From Gemmatimonadota bacterium (lineage in GTDB: Bacteria; Gemmatimonadota; Gemmatimonadetes; Longimicrobiales; Gaopeijiaceae): a DNA stretch of 64,000 nucleotides. How positions within the stretch are numbered: the first letter of the stretch is position 1; each line of letters starts with the position of its first letter. This document shows positions 16,982-26,263 of this stretch, one piece after another. Position numbers and translations under genes: made by a program. The stretch lies in NCBI GenBank assembly GCA_013002885.1, contig JABDLS010000042.1, positions 1-64,000 of the forward strand. Direction: 5' to 3'. The notes under the pieces were generated by a model. The model saw nothing but the letters and a program-made list of their open reading frames with translations. It did no database searches and was not told the DNA's origin.

Positions 16982-17822
16982 ACGCGCACACCACAGGCCA
17001 CACCACCAGTACTCCACCGGCCCGGGTGGTCTCCAGGCGAAGCCGTTCTGCCAGACCGTCGACCTCTCCGCTGGAGTCAAAACCAGCGATCCCTGTTCTG
17101 CGGGCCTCGGGGAGCATGCTTCTGACGCTCTCTTCGACATACTGGTAGTACGCGCTCGCTGGGCCACCCTCCAGCCGCGCGTCGAGCCGGCAGATCGGGG
17201 CGGGTAGTCCAGCCGCGACGAAGGTCTCACGGAGCCGGCCGCCTGCACGGGTGTCGGCCCCGGCGGCTTCGACCACCGCGCACTTGAAGCGAACGATCTC
17301 GTCGTAGAGGGGAGAATGTGGCTCGGAATGCCTGGCGCGGATGAGGTCCATCCACGATTCGATCATGACGACGATCCCACCGGGCTTCAGCGCGTGGACC
17401 GCCGAGGAAAGCGTCGCCGCTGCCTCACTCTGATGCATGAGGACGAAGCGACCTACCAGGGCGTCGAAGGTCCCGCCCGCCCTGCGGTGGATCCCCGCGG
17501 CACGGTCGATCTCGGCGACGCGAAAGCTCGCGTTCGTCAGCCCCCGGGCGGTCGCCCGCGCCGTAGCAGCCTCTACCGCGGCTTCGCCTCGATCGATGCC
17601 CAGGACCTCACCTTCTGGCCCCACGACCTCCGCCGCCAGACAAGACACGTCGCCGGATCCGCAGCCCATGTCGAGGACGCGCATGCCCTGCTTCACGCCG
17701 GCCTCGGCAAGCGCGCGCAGAGTCACCTCTCGATACAGCTCCCCTTGCAGGTCCAGACGACGCAGCTCCCGGGTGTCGTGACCCAGCAGGTAGTGGCCCG
17801 ACCCTTCTTGGCCCTCCGTCAT
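16962..17822 (-). CDS. class I SAM-dependent methyltransferase
   Basis: This 286-residue methyltransferase has the Rossmann motif I VLDMGCGSGDVS at residues 49-60, the acidic end of strand 2 in VLGIDRGEAAV, the motif IV region FDALVGRFVLMH and post-motif LKPGGIVVMIESW. This pattern matches the UbiE/Methyltransf_25 group of small-molecule methyltransferases; the acceptor is unknown. It lies 85 bp downstream of the GH20 gene on the same strand and could be the tail of that operon. The 3' end overlaps the EEP lipoprotein gene on the other strand by 20 bp. Confidence 0.88.
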   Translation of the reverse strand: MTEGQEGSGHYLLGHDTRELRRLDLQGELYREVTLRALAEAGVKQGMRVLDMGCGSGDVSCLAAEVVGPEGEVLGIDRGEAAVEAATARATARGLTNASFRVAEIDRAAGIHRRAGGTFDALVGRFVLMHQSEAAATLSSAVHALKPGGIVVMIESWMDLIRARHSEPHSPLYDEIVRFKCAVVEAAGADTRAGGRLRETFVAAGLPAPICRLDARLEGGPASAYYQYVEESVRSMLPEARRTGIAGFDSSGEVDGLAERLRLETTRAGGVLVVWPVVCAFSRVPR

Positions 17823-17907
17823 ACCTCACACCTCCGCATGCCCGTCCTCCCGGTCCTGCTGCCCCCCGGGTCCTCCCGTCCCCTGGCCCGCCGCCGGGTG
17901 GCCCGCC

Positions 17908-19596
17908 TCACGGATCGTTCGAAGGTTCCGCGGTGCCAGACTCATCGAGGGGCCGGTAGTTCACACCCAGCGCCTTGAACCGGTCCAGATGCCACCCGAG
18001 CCGTCTCAGGAAGTCGGCGTAATCCTTCTGCTCCGGAGCGGACCACACCACCTCCGAAAGGGCCAGCATCCGGGGAAGGAGCATGTACTCCACGTGTTCA
18101 GGCGTCTTCATGTACTCGGTCCAGACGTTGGCCTGGGCTCCGATGATTCGTGCGGCGTCCCGGTCCCGGAGGGGCCCGGGAATGGGCTCGTAGCCGTAGA
18201 CGGTATCCAGCGGGAGGAATCCGCCGATGGCGAAGGGCTCGTCCTCCCGATCCTCGGACTGGTAGTAGTCGAAGTAGAGGTGACTGTAGGGAGTCATGAT
18301 GACCTCGTGCCCCATGCGTGACGCCTCGATACCGCCGAGAGTGCCTCGCCACGACATGACTGTGGCGTTGGGAGCGAGGCCACCTTCCAGGATCTCGTCC
18401 CAGCCGATGAGTCGCCTGCCTCGCTCGTTGAGAAAGCGCTCGATACGGCGGATGAAGTAGCCCTGGACCTGTTCGACCTCCCGCAGCCCTTCACGGACCA
18501 TGAGGTCCTGGACGAAGCCGCTTTCCTCCCATTGCGTCTTGGGCGCCTCGTCGCCTCCGATATGGACGTACTCCCCAGGGAAGAGTTCGATGACCTCGGC
18601 CAGGACCGTCTCGAGGAACTCGAAGGTCTCTTCGGTGGGGCAGTAGATATCCTCGAAGACGCCCCAGGTCATGGCTACCTCCACAGGCTCACCGTGACAC
18701 GAGAGCTCCGGGTACGCGGCGATGGCTGCGGTGGCGTGACCCGGCATTTCGATCTCGGGGATGATGGTCACGAAGCGCGATTCGGCGTAGTCGACGATGT
18801 CGCGGATCTCGTCCTTGGTGTAGTAGCCCCCGTACCGTTGGCCGTCGCCATTGAAGGGCTCGCTGCCGTGTCCGATCTGGGTCTGGTCCCGCCAGGCCGC
18901 GACCTCGGTGAGGCGTGGATACGCGTCGATCTCGATGCGCCATCCCTGGTCCTCCGTGAGGTGCCAGTGGAAGCGGTTGATCTTGTAACGCGCCAGCACA
19001 TCGATGTAGCGCTTCACGAAGTCGGGCCCGAAGAAGTGGCGGGCGACGTCGAGGTGCATGCCTCGATAGCTGAAGCGGGGCTCGTCCACGATGGTCACTG
19101 CGGGGATCTCCACCCCTCCGTCCGCCACAGCGCCAGTTTCAGCCCCGGGAGGCATGAACTGGCTCAGGGTCTGGAGGCCGTAGAAGACTCCGGCATGGTC
19201 GGCGCCCACGATGGTGACTCCGTCGCGGGTCACCTCCAGCCGGTAGCCCTCTGGCCCGACGCCGGCGGCCCCGGGGTCCAGGGCCAGGATGATCTCGCCG
19301 TCGGCTCCGACGGCCACCGGAAGGCCAATCCCGTCGCCGAAGGGAGCCGCCCAGACCTCGGCCAGTTCACGGAGGAGAGGGTCCTCCGGCGATCCGGGAA
19401 CGATGCGGGTGTCGGCGGTGAGGGTGAACGCGCCGCTGCCTGCCTCGACGGAGGCGGGCTGGGGAACGACGGAGTGTTCGAACTCCGGTTGGCAGGCGGC
19501 CATTAGGACCCCTACGGAGAGGATGGTGACCAGGGGGCCGAGGCGGCGGGTTGCGGGGCGGACCCGTTCGGAAGCCACCAGCGACCTCGTCGTCAT
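17908..19596 (-). CDS. beta-N-acetylhexosaminidase, glycoside hydrolase family 20, lipoprotein
   Basis: This 562-residue GH20 enzyme removes terminal GlcNAc or GalNAc residues, for example from chitin or peptidoglycan fragments. It carries an N-terminal signal ending VLMAAC (probable lipid anchor), a GH20b-like domain to about residue 150, then the catalytic barrel starting near FSYRGMHLDVARHFF. The catalytic pair is Asp349-Glu350 in HIGGDEAPKTQW. Substrate-site motifs include HWHLTEDQGWRIEI and the aromatic WGVFEDIYCP region. The start is the ATG complementary to 19594-19596, overlapping the stop of the aldehyde dehydrogenase as ATGA. It fits a scavenger of amino-sugar polymers. Confidence 0.95.
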   Translation of the reverse strand: MTTRSLVASERVRPATRRLGPLVTILSVGVLMAACQPEFEHSVVPQPASVEAGSGAFTLTADTRIVPGSPEDPLLRELAEVWAAPFGDGIGLPVAVGADGEIILALDPGAAGVGPEGYRLEVTRDGVTIVGADHAGVFYGLQTLSQFMPPGAETGAVADGGVEIPAVTIVDEPRFSYRGMHLDVARHFFGPDFVKRYIDVLARYKINRFHWHLTEDQGWRIEIDAYPRLTEVAAWRDQTQIGHGSEPFNGDGQRYGGYYTKDEIRDIVDYAESRFVTIIPEIEMPGHATAAIAAYPELSCHGEPVEVAMTWGVFEDIYCPTEETFEFLETVLAEVIELFPGEYVHIGGDEAPKTQWEESGFVQDLMVREGLREVEQVQGYFIRRIERFLNERGRRLIGWDEILEGGLAPNATVMSWRGTLGGIEASRMGHEVIMTPYSHLYFDYYQSEDREDEPFAIGGFLPLDTVYGYEPIPGPLRDRDAARIIGAQANVWTEYMKTPEHVEYMLLPRMLALSEVVWSAPEQKDYADFLRRLGWHLDRFKALGVNYRPLDESGTAEPSNDP

Positions 19597-20951
19597 GAGG
19601 ACCTCGTGAGGACGCGGGTCTGGGTGAACTGCCTGTGGCCGTCCCTGGACTTGTGGAACCCGAAACCGCTCTCTCGAGCGCCTACCCAGGGAGTTCCAGG
19701 CACGCCGCCGACGGACCGGTTTATTCCCACCATTCCGGCGGAGAGGCGACGGCCTACCTGAGCGGCACGTTCTTCGTCGCCGCCGAAGACCACGGCGCCG
19801 AGACCGAAGGGCGTGTCGTTGGCGTGCTCCACGGCCTCGTCGACGCTCGCCACCCGAGTGACGCACGCTACCGGGCCGAAGGTCTCCACCGATCCGATCT
19901 CCATCTCGTCGGTGACACCGGTCAGGACGGTGGGTGTCACGAAGTTGTCCCGGTGACCACTCCCGCCGGCGAGGACCTTGGCTCCGGTGGCCACGGCGGA
20001 TTCGATCTGCTCAACGACGTGGTCGCGCTGCCGGCGGCTCACCATGGGCCCGACATCGGCGCCCTCCATGCCGTTGCCGACGCTCATGGCCGACGCGAGT
20101 TGGGTTAGAGCCTCTTCGAAGGCGTCGGCGACTTCTTCGACGACGAAGATGCGCTCTGTGGATACGCATACCTGGCCGCAATTCCGGAAGGAGTTCATGG
20201 CGGCGAAACGCGCCGCCTTGTCGACGTCGGCGTCGTCGAGGACGATCATGGGGTCCTTGCCGCCCAGCTCCAGGACCACGCGCTTGAGCGTGCCGCTGGC
20301 CTGTCTCATGATCTCCTTGCCTACCTCCCTCGAACCGGTGAAGGCGATCATCTCGACGTCCGACGCCACCAGAGCCCTCCCCTGCTCATCGGCTCCGTGG
20401 ACGACCTGGAGCACACCCTCGGGCAACACCTCGTTGAGGACGTCCGCATACGCCTGGCCGCAGAGGGGCGTCTCTTCCGACGGTTTGAACACGACGGCGT
20501 TCCCAGCCGCCAGCGCCGGAAGGACCATCCAGCTGGGCATGGCCATGGGGAAGTTCCACGGAGTGATGGCCCCCACGACGCCGAGAGGATCGTGGTGAAT
20601 GGTGGATCGGGCACCTCCCTCCTCCAGAGCCTCGGGCCTCAGCGCCTCTACGATCTCGTCGAGTTCTCGCCGGAGTCCCGGGCCTCCGAGACGATGGGCC
20701 TCGGCTGTCGACTCCTTGAGGGGCTTCCCCATCTCCCGGGTCATGAGTCGGGCGTGCTCTTCGATGCGGTCGTCGAAGATGGCGCCAGCGCGGGCAAGGA
20801 CGTCCGCCCTCTCATCGAGGGTCAAACGAGTCCACCCGGGCTGAGCCCGCCGGGCGGCATCGACCGTCGCCTGGACCTGGTCGGCAGGGGTGACGGGAAC
20901 CCGTCCCACCGATGCCCCGGTGGCGGGATCGAAAGATTCGAGCGTGTCCAT
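19593..20951 (-). CDS. NAD(P)-dependent aldehyde dehydrogenase, succinate-semialdehyde type
   Basis: This 452-residue aldehyde dehydrogenase oxidises an aldehyde to the acid with NAD(P). The cofactor loop is FTGSREVGKEIM, the general base is Glu228 in LELGGKDP and the nucleophile is Cys262 in NCGQVCVSTER. The overall form, including ITPWNFPMAMPSWM and the short N-terminus, is closest to succinate-semialdehyde dehydrogenases of the GabD/Sad group. I use the ATG complementary to 20949-20951; the frame stays open far upstream but there it lies antisense to the ankyrin gene. It shares an ATGA junction with GH20, although the metabolic link between the two is not obvious. Confidence 0.93.
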   Translation of the reverse strand: MDTLESFDPATGASVGRVPVTPADQVQATVDAARRAQPGWTRLTLDERADVLARAGAIFDDRIEEHARLMTREMGKPLKESTAEAHRLGGPGLRRELDEIVEALRPEALEEGGARSTIHHDPLGVVGAITPWNFPMAMPSWMVLPALAAGNAVVFKPSEETPLCGQAYADVLNEVLPEGVLQVVHGADEQGRALVASDVEMIAFTGSREVGKEIMRQASGTLKRVVLELGGKDPMIVLDDADVDKAARFAAMNSFRNCGQVCVSTERIFVVEEVADAFEEALTQLASAMSVGNGMEGADVGPMVSRRQRDHVVEQIESAVATGAKVLAGGSGHRDNFVTPTVLTGVTDEMEIGSVETFGPVACVTRVASVDEAVEHANDTPFGLGAVVFGGDEERAAQVGRRLSAGMVGINRSVGGVPGTPWVGARESGFGFHKSRDGHRQFTQTRVLTRSS

Positions 20952-21032
20952 TGGAGGGGCCTCGCGCGGAGGGAACGGGATCGGCAGCTTGGGCTCGGAA
21001 GATGTCCAACGTTGGAAAGCGAGGGCAAGCGG

Positions 21033-21686
21033 ATGGCGGGAGATCATGCAGCGGCATTCGAGGCCGTCGACCGTGGCGATAGGGACGGACTCGAAGGGGT
21101 GCTGGCGTCGGAGCCGTCGTGGGCGTCGGCCATGAACGACGAAGGGATGCCGCTTCTGCATGCGGCGGCTCAGACCGACCACGTCGCGGTGGTCGAGGTC
21201 GTCCTGGACGCCGGGGCCGACGTGGCCCGCAAGGCGAAGTGGGGTCACACGGCCCTGGAGTGGGCGGCCAACATGAACGCCCGTCGGGCGGCTGAGACCC
21301 TCCTCGACCGGGGGGCGCGGCTTACCCTTTGGTCTGCTGCCGGGCTCGGGCGACTCGAAGACGTCCACAGCTTCCTCGAGTCCGGTCCCGATCCCGAGGC
21401 CATCTCCGAGGCCTTCTACATCGCGTGCCGGAACGGTGCCCTCGAGGTCGCACGTCTGCTCCGCGAACACGGAGCGGAAGTCGACGCCCTGGGCTATTTC
21501 GATGCTCCGGCGATCCACTGGGCGGCCATCAACGGCCACGAGGAGGTCGCCGGGTGGCTCGCCGAGGAGGGCGCTGACCTGAGCCGGCGGGATCCGGAGT
21601 TCGACGCGACACCGGCAGGGTGGGCTCGGGAGGGAGGCCACGAAGAGCTTGCTCGACGCCTCGAGAATCTGGAGGAAGTACAATGA
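21033..21686 (+). CDS. ankyrin repeat protein
   Basis: This 217-residue soluble protein is built of ankyrin repeats: MPLLHAAAQTDHVAVVEVVL, GHTALEWAANMNARRAAETLL, a middle repeat FYIACRNGALEVARLLREHGAEVD, and PAIHWAAINGHEEVAGWLAEE. Such repeats bind other proteins and carry no enzyme activity of their own. It starts at ATG 21033, divergent from the aldehyde dehydrogenase with an 81-bp gap. The stop overlaps the next gene as ATGA just after a strong GGAGGAAG ribosome-binding site, so it is coupled to the secreted deacylase downstream. No signal peptide is visible, so it is probably cytoplasmic. Confidence 0.9.
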   Translation: MAGDHAAAFEAVDRGDRDGLEGVLASEPSWASAMNDEGMPLLHAAAQTDHVAVVEVVLDAGADVARKAKWGHTALEWAANMNARRAAETLLDRGARLTLWSAAGLGRLEDVHSFLESGPDPEAISEAFYIACRNGALEVARLLREHGAEVDALGYFDAPAIHWAAINGHEEVAGWLAEEGADLSRRDPEFDATPAGWAREGGHEELARRLENLEEVQ

Positions 21687-23431
21687 ACCAGTCTCGCATG
21701 CTCCGCAGGTGGACGTTGGCCTTCGCCCTCTTTGCTTCGGGTCTGACACCCCATCGCGTCGACGCCCAGGCCCTCGACCTCATCATTCGAGGCGGCCGCG
21801 TGCTCGACGGGTCTGGAAACCCGGCGTTCCTGGCCGATGTCGGTATCGACGACGGGGTGATCGTGGCCATGGGCGATCTGGGTGGCGCAGCCGCGGTTCG
21901 GGTCATCGACGCCGAGGGCCTCTACGTCGCGCCGGGCTTCATCGACATGCACTCCCACGCCGACGGTGCGCTCTACGACGGCAGCTCCCGCCAGCGGCAA
22001 GCCCGCAACCTCGTCGCCCAGGGCATCACCACCATCGTCGTCGGACCGGACGGACGAAATCCCACCTGGCCCATTACCGAAGAAGTCGCCGGGTATCGTC
22101 GGGGCGGTACGGCGGTGAATGTCGTCCCCATGGTGGGTCATGGGACGGTCCGGGGAATCGTCATGGGCGACGACTACGAACGCCACGCCACCGAAGAAGA
22201 GATCGCACGCATGCAGGGCCTCGTCCGGCAGGGAATGGAGGAAGGCGCCTGGGGCCTCGGAGCCGGGCCCGAGTACCGTCCGGGCCGATTCTCCACTACC
22301 GAGGAGCTCATTGCCCTCGCCGAGGTCGTCGCCGACTTCGACGGCTTCTACTACTCCCATCAACGCAGCCAGTCGCCCCTTCCACTCTGGCTCACGCCGA
22401 GCATCGTAGACGAATACACCCCACCGCCCACGTGGCCCTCGGGGTGGCGCCTCACGGCCACGGACGGCATGGCCGAGACCATCCGCATCGGTCGTGAGGC
22501 TGGAATCCGGGTGGTGGGGACGCACATCAAGGCCAAAGGACCGAGGACGTGGGGACAGTCGGCTGTGGACGTCATGGCCATCGACAGGGCCCGCGCCGAC
22601 GGGGTCGAGGTCTACCTCGACCAGTATCCCTACGAGACCTTCGGCGGCGGATCGGTCGAGGTCATTCCGCGCTGGTACTATGCCCCCGTGGGCACGGACC
22701 GCAGCGGAGGCCTCGACGCACCACTGTGGAGTCGACGCGAGCTCATGGCCGAGCGTGAGGCGAACCTCCGGACACACCTCGGACACCCGGTCTACGGTAA
22801 AGAGCTCGTCACCGACATCGAGTACGTCCTCGATCTTCAGGGCGGCGCCGACCGCCACGTCATCGTGATTGCTCCCCACGACGAGTCACTCGTCGGCAGA
22901 ACCCTCGCAGCGGTCGCTGCGGAGAACGGCCTCACCCCGGTGGAGCAGGTGATCCGGTTCGCTCTGGAGATGGGAACCGATGAACTCCGGTCGGGGGTTC
23001 GCTTCCGGGGGTTGGCGGGTTCGGCCGAGGACGTGGAGCGGTACATGCGCCAGGAGTACACAGCCACGTCGACCGACGGAGGCGTGGTGGAGGATCCCGG
23101 GCCGGGTCGTCATCCACGCTACTTCGGGACGTATCCTCACAAGATCGCGACGTACGTTCGTGAGAAGGGCGTGATCACCTTGCCGTTCTTCGTGCGCTCC
23201 TCGACGGGGTTGCCGGCTCAGATCATCGGTCTGGACGATCGGGGTTACGTAAGACCAGGACAGGTCGCCGACCTGGTCGTCTTCGACTTCGATCGGGTGC
23301 AGGACCATGCCACGATTTTGAACCCCGGTGGTCACAACGAAGGCATCGAGTTCGTCTTGGTGAATGGAAGGGCGGTGGTGGACGGCGGTGCCCTCACGGG
23401 GGTGGTGCCCGGAGAGGTCCTGATCCGCTGA
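21683..23431 (+). CDS. secreted N-acyl-D-amino-acid deacylase-like amidohydrolase
   Basis: This 582-residue metal-dependent amidohydrolase of the D-aminoacylase group would release D-amino acids from N-acyl-D-amino acids, or do a related reaction. A signal peptide covers residues 1-27 (ending HRVDAQA). The metal-binding HxH is His90-Ser-His92 in GFIDMHSHADG. Other conserved regions are GAWGLGAGPEYRPG, GTHIKAKGP and the C-terminal composite sheet GYVRPGQVADLVVFD. The usual SHxRDE segment is replaced by SHQRSQ, so catalysis or specificity may differ from true D-aminoacylases. A paralogue with a more canonical site lies at 46230-47822. The gene is coupled to the ankyrin gene by an ATGA overlap. 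Confidence 0.87.
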   Translation: MNQSRMLRRWTLAFALFASGLTPHRVDAQALDLIIRGGRVLDGSGNPAFLADVGIDDGVIVAMGDLGGAAAVRVIDAEGLYVAPGFIDMHSHADGALYDGSSRQRQARNLVAQGITTIVVGPDGRNPTWPITEEVAGYRRGGTAVNVVPMVGHGTVRGIVMGDDYERHATEEEIARMQGLVRQGMEEGAWGLGAGPEYRPGRFSTTEELIALAEVVADFDGFYYSHQRSQSPLPLWLTPSIVDEYTPPPTWPSGWRLTATDGMAETIRIGREAGIRVVGTHIKAKGPRTWGQSAVDVMAIDRARADGVEVYLDQYPYETFGGGSVEVIPRWYYAPVGTDRSGGLDAPLWSRRELMAEREANLRTHLGHPVYGKELVTDIEYVLDLQGGADRHVIVIAPHDESLVGRTLAAVAAENGLTPVEQVIRFALEMGTDELRSGVRFRGLAGSAEDVERYMRQEYTATSTDGGVVEDPGPGRHPRYFGTYPHKIATYVREKGVITLPFFVRSSTGLPAQIIGLDDRGYVRPGQVADLVVFDFDRVQDHATILNPGGHNEGIEFVLVNGRAVVDGGALTGVVPGEVLIR

Positions 23432-23480
23432 CGCGACACCCGATACATCGACCCGAGGTACGGCAGGAGGCCGCACGGAC

Positions 23481-24326
23481 ATGAGACGATCGACCCTCGC
23501 CCTGGCTACGCTCGCCACGCTCACCTTACCGGCCGTGGCGACCCTTGTCGTGCCGGCGTCTGTCGAAGCCCAGAGGGTATTCCACTCCACGCAGTCGGCC
23601 AACCTCCACACCGCCGAGATGCTGAGGCCGGGCAACTGGCTCTTCGAGATCTCCCATCGCTTCTTCCCGCCGGTGTCGGAAGGCGCCGATGCGCTCTGGG
23701 GTGTCGATGGATCCGCCTTCATCCGCCTCGGCCTCACATACCAGGCCAGCGAGCGACTCATGCTCAGCCTGGTCCGGACCAATCTCGACGACAACCTCGG
23801 CCTCGACGCGCGCGTCGCGATCGGGTCCACGGATGTGGGTGGGGCGCTGGTGAAGCTGGCGGCGGCCGGGGGAGTCGCGGTGAACACCGACGTCAACGAA
23901 GTCTCGAATCCTGCCCAGGATCAGCTCAGGGAGGACAATGAGGTCCAGCTCTACGTCCAGCTCCTCGTCAATGCTCTGCTGGGCGAGAGCTTCGCCGTAG
24001 GTGTGGCACCCTCCTACCTCAGGAATCCCAGACTGCTGGACCTCGAGTCGGAGAACACCGTTTCCCTCGGTCTCCACGCTCAGGGGTACATGAGCGACGC
24101 CGTGAGTCTGTTCGGAGAGTGGATCATATCCGAGTCCATTCCCGGTCAGGAAAACGACAGCGGGACCTTGGGCGTCCAGTTCGAGACCCGCGGGCACTTC
24201 TTCAAGCTCCTGGTCACGAACCAGACGCGACCGAACCCCACACAATATCTGGGTGGTTCGCCCCATCCCTTCGAGCTCGACGAGCTGCGCTTCGGCTTCA
24301 ACATCACGCGGCTTCTGCCCTTCTGA
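23481..24326 (+). CDS. DUF5777-type outer-membrane beta-barrel protein
   Basis: This exported 281-residue protein has a signal peptide (MRRSTLALATLATLTLPAVA, ending near VEAQR) and a mature part starting VFHSTQSANLHTAEML. It contains LFEISHRFFPPVSEGADALW and alternating polar/hydrophobic strands through to the final FNITRLLPF, where a terminal Phe is typical of BAM-inserted barrels. The pattern matches DUF5777, a barrel family often encoded with redox or c-type cytochrome genes in Bacteroidota and Gemmatimonadota. Its transport function is unknown. It starts 49 bp after the deacylase with GGAGG upstream, so it may share that transcript. Confidence 0.8.
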   Translation: MRRSTLALATLATLTLPAVATLVVPASVEAQRVFHSTQSANLHTAEMLRPGNWLFEISHRFFPPVSEGADALWGVDGSAFIRLGLTYQASERLMLSLVRTNLDDNLGLDARVAIGSTDVGGALVKLAAAGGVAVNTDVNEVSNPAQDQLREDNEVQLYVQLLVNALLGESFAVGVAPSYLRNPRLLDLESENTVSLGLHAQGYMSDAVSLFGEWIISESIPGQENDSGTLGVQFETRGHFFKLLVTNQTRPNPTQYLGGSPHPFELDELRFGFNITRLLPF

Positions 24327-24363
24327 CCTGGGGTGCGCCCTTCCGGGTGCCGCTCCGGGTCGA

Positions 24364-24549
24364 TCAGATCCCTGCGCCGAAGTACTCCACGAGAAGGACG
24401 TAGAGCGCGGTGGCGATGGCGGCGACAGCCGCGAGTTTGAGAAGCTTCTTCAGGATGGCGAAGAAGATCATCGCCGCGGCGAAGAGGATCGGGACGAGGA
24501 AGAGCGGGTTGGCGAGTAGGAACGCGACCAGCTCGTTGACTTGGCTCAT
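24364..24549 (-). CDS. small membrane protein, unknown
   Basis: This 61-residue protein starts at the ATG complementary to 24547-24549 (MSQVNELVAFLLANPLFLVP). It has two adjacent hydrophobic stretches, about residues 12-32 and 36-55, linked by ILKKLLK. No family is recognised. The gene is convergent with the DUF5777 gene and divergent from the POT transporter, whose promoter region it shares. Its composition is a credible membrane protein rather than noise, but the short length limits certainty. Confidence 0.55.
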   Translation of the reverse strand: MSQVNELVAFLLANPLFLVPILFAAAMIFFAILKKLLKLAAVAAIATALYVLLVEYFGAGI

Positions 24550-24708
24550 GGTTTGGGCTCGGTGGCACGGAGGTATGTCATGAATCAAGCGAGGCGGGGC
24601 GAGCCTGTCCACGCAGACTTGCGTTCCCACCTCATATATCCGATTACGATGGCGCGGGACCTTGTGTTTCCCATGGTTCTAGCGACTTCAACCGGAGGAC
24701 GATGACTC

Positions 24709-26256
24709 ATGGGGGGACCGATCCAGGACGCACCCGGCGGCGGCGCCACGAAGGCTGCGGCTGCTGATCCTGTGGCGCTTGGAGGCGGCAAGACCTTCTT
24801 GGGCCACCCTCGGGGCCTCTCGACCCTCTTCTTCACGGAGATGTGGGAGCGTTTCTCGTACTACGGGATGCGTGCGCTCCTCACCCTCTTCATGACCGCC
24901 GCCACCATCGGCGAGAACCCTGGCCTGGGATTCGATGTCGCGACGGCCGGTGCGATCTACGGCATGTACACCGCGCTCGTCTACATTCTGGCGTTGCCCG
25001 GTGGATGGATCGCCGACAACCTCTGGGGCCAGCGTAAGGCCATCTGGGTCGGCGGTTGGATCATCGCCCTCGGTCACTTCACCATGGCCATCCAGGGGAC
25101 CCCCACGTTCTTCCTGGGCCTGTTCTTCATCATCTGTGGCACGGGGCTCCTCAAGCCCAATGTCTCCACCATCGTCGGTGACCTCTATCCAGAGGGTGGG
25201 GCCCGGCGAGACGCCGGATTCTCCGTTTTCTACATGGGGATCAACCTCGGCGCATTCTTCGGCCCTCTGGTGACGGGATTCCTGGGCGAGGGCTACCACT
25301 GGCACTGGGGCTTCGGCGCAGCCGGTGTGGGCATGGTGCTGGGCCTGATCCAGTACCGCATGGGTCAGCCGTACCTGGGAGATATCGGTCACCTGGAGAC
25401 CGATCGCACCCCGGAAGAGACGAAGGCCCTCTCGAAGAAGTTCTTCGGAGGCTTCTTCGGCGTCCTGGCGGCCGTGGCGATCTTCGCGAATCTGGTGAAC
25501 AGCGGGGTCATCGACCTGACCATTACCGAGATCGCCCAGCGTCTCGGTTACAGCGTTCTCATCGTCGTCGCCGGCTACTTCGTCTATGTCTGGACCCTCG
25601 GCGGACACTCGGCCGAGGAGAACAAGAAGATGTTCGTCATCTTCTGGCTGTTCCTCCTCATCGCCGTCTTCTGGTCCGGTTTCGAGCAAGCCGGCACCTC
25701 TCTGAACCTTTTCGCCCGGGACCTCACCGACCGGATGATCGGAGGCTGGGAGCTTCCAGCTTCCACCCTCCAATCGGTGAACGCCGGTTTCATCATTCTG
25801 CTCGCGCCGGTCTTCGGGATGCTCTGGGTCTGGCTCGAGTCCAGGAGCGCCAACCCGTCGATTCCCATGAAGGCGGGTCTCGGATTGCTGGGTCTCGCCG
25901 CCGGCTTCTTCGTGCTGGCGTGGGGAGCCTCCCAGGCGACGCCCGAGAACCCGGTCTCGCCCGCGTGGCTCGTGGTCACGTACTTCCTCCACACCGTCGG
26001 AGAGCTCTGCATCTCGCCCATCGGGCTTTCGGCCATCACCAAGCTGTCGCCCAAGCGGCGTGTGGGTCAGATGATGGGCGTCTGGTTCGTCGGAGCGGCG
26101 CTCGGCAACCTCTTCGCAGGACTGGTGGCCGGGCAGCTGGAGACCCTCGCTCCCAATACGCTGTTCATGACCGTCGCGAGCATCACCGGTGGTGTCGGCG
26201 TGCTGGCTCTGATCGTGTCGCCCGGAGTGAAACGGCTCATGGGCGGTACGAAGTAG
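24709..26256 (+). CDS. POT family proton-coupled oligopeptide transporter
   Basis: This 515-residue major-facilitator protein imports di- and tripeptides with protons. The ExxERFxYY motif of the family is present in helix 1 as TEMWERFSYYGMRALL, followed by the PTR2 signature region GNVSTIVGDLY-like (LLKPNVSTIVGDLYPEGG) and FYMGINLGAFFGPLV. Fourteen hydrophobic segments can be counted, normal for bacterial DtpT-like members. C-terminal residues SPIGLSAITKLSPKR match helix 10-11 signatures. It provides the inner-membrane entry for peptides made by the secreted peptidases of this region. The start ATG at 24709 follows GGAGGAC; an out-of-frame ATG lies at 24702. Confidence 0.96.
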   Translation: MGGPIQDAPGGGATKAAAADPVALGGGKTFLGHPRGLSTLFFTEMWERFSYYGMRALLTLFMTAATIGENPGLGFDVATAGAIYGMYTALVYILALPGGWIADNLWGQRKAIWVGGWIIALGHFTMAIQGTPTFFLGLFFIICGTGLLKPNVSTIVGDLYPEGGARRDAGFSVFYMGINLGAFFGPLVTGFLGEGYHWHWGFGAAGVGMVLGLIQYRMGQPYLGDIGHLETDRTPEETKALSKKFFGGFFGVLAAVAIFANLVNSGVIDLTITEIAQRLGYSVLIVVAGYFVYVWTLGGHSAEENKKMFVIFWLFLLIAVFWSGFEQAGTSLNLFARDLTDRMIGGWELPASTLQSVNAGFIILLAPVFGMLWVWLESRSANPSIPMKAGLGLLGLAAGFFVLAWGASQATPENPVSPAWLVVTYFLHTVGELCISPIGLSAITKLSPKRRVGQMMGVWFVGAALGNLFAGLVAGQLETLAPNTLFMTVASITGGVGVLALIVSPGVKRLMGGTK

Positions 26257-26263
26257 CGCTTCC

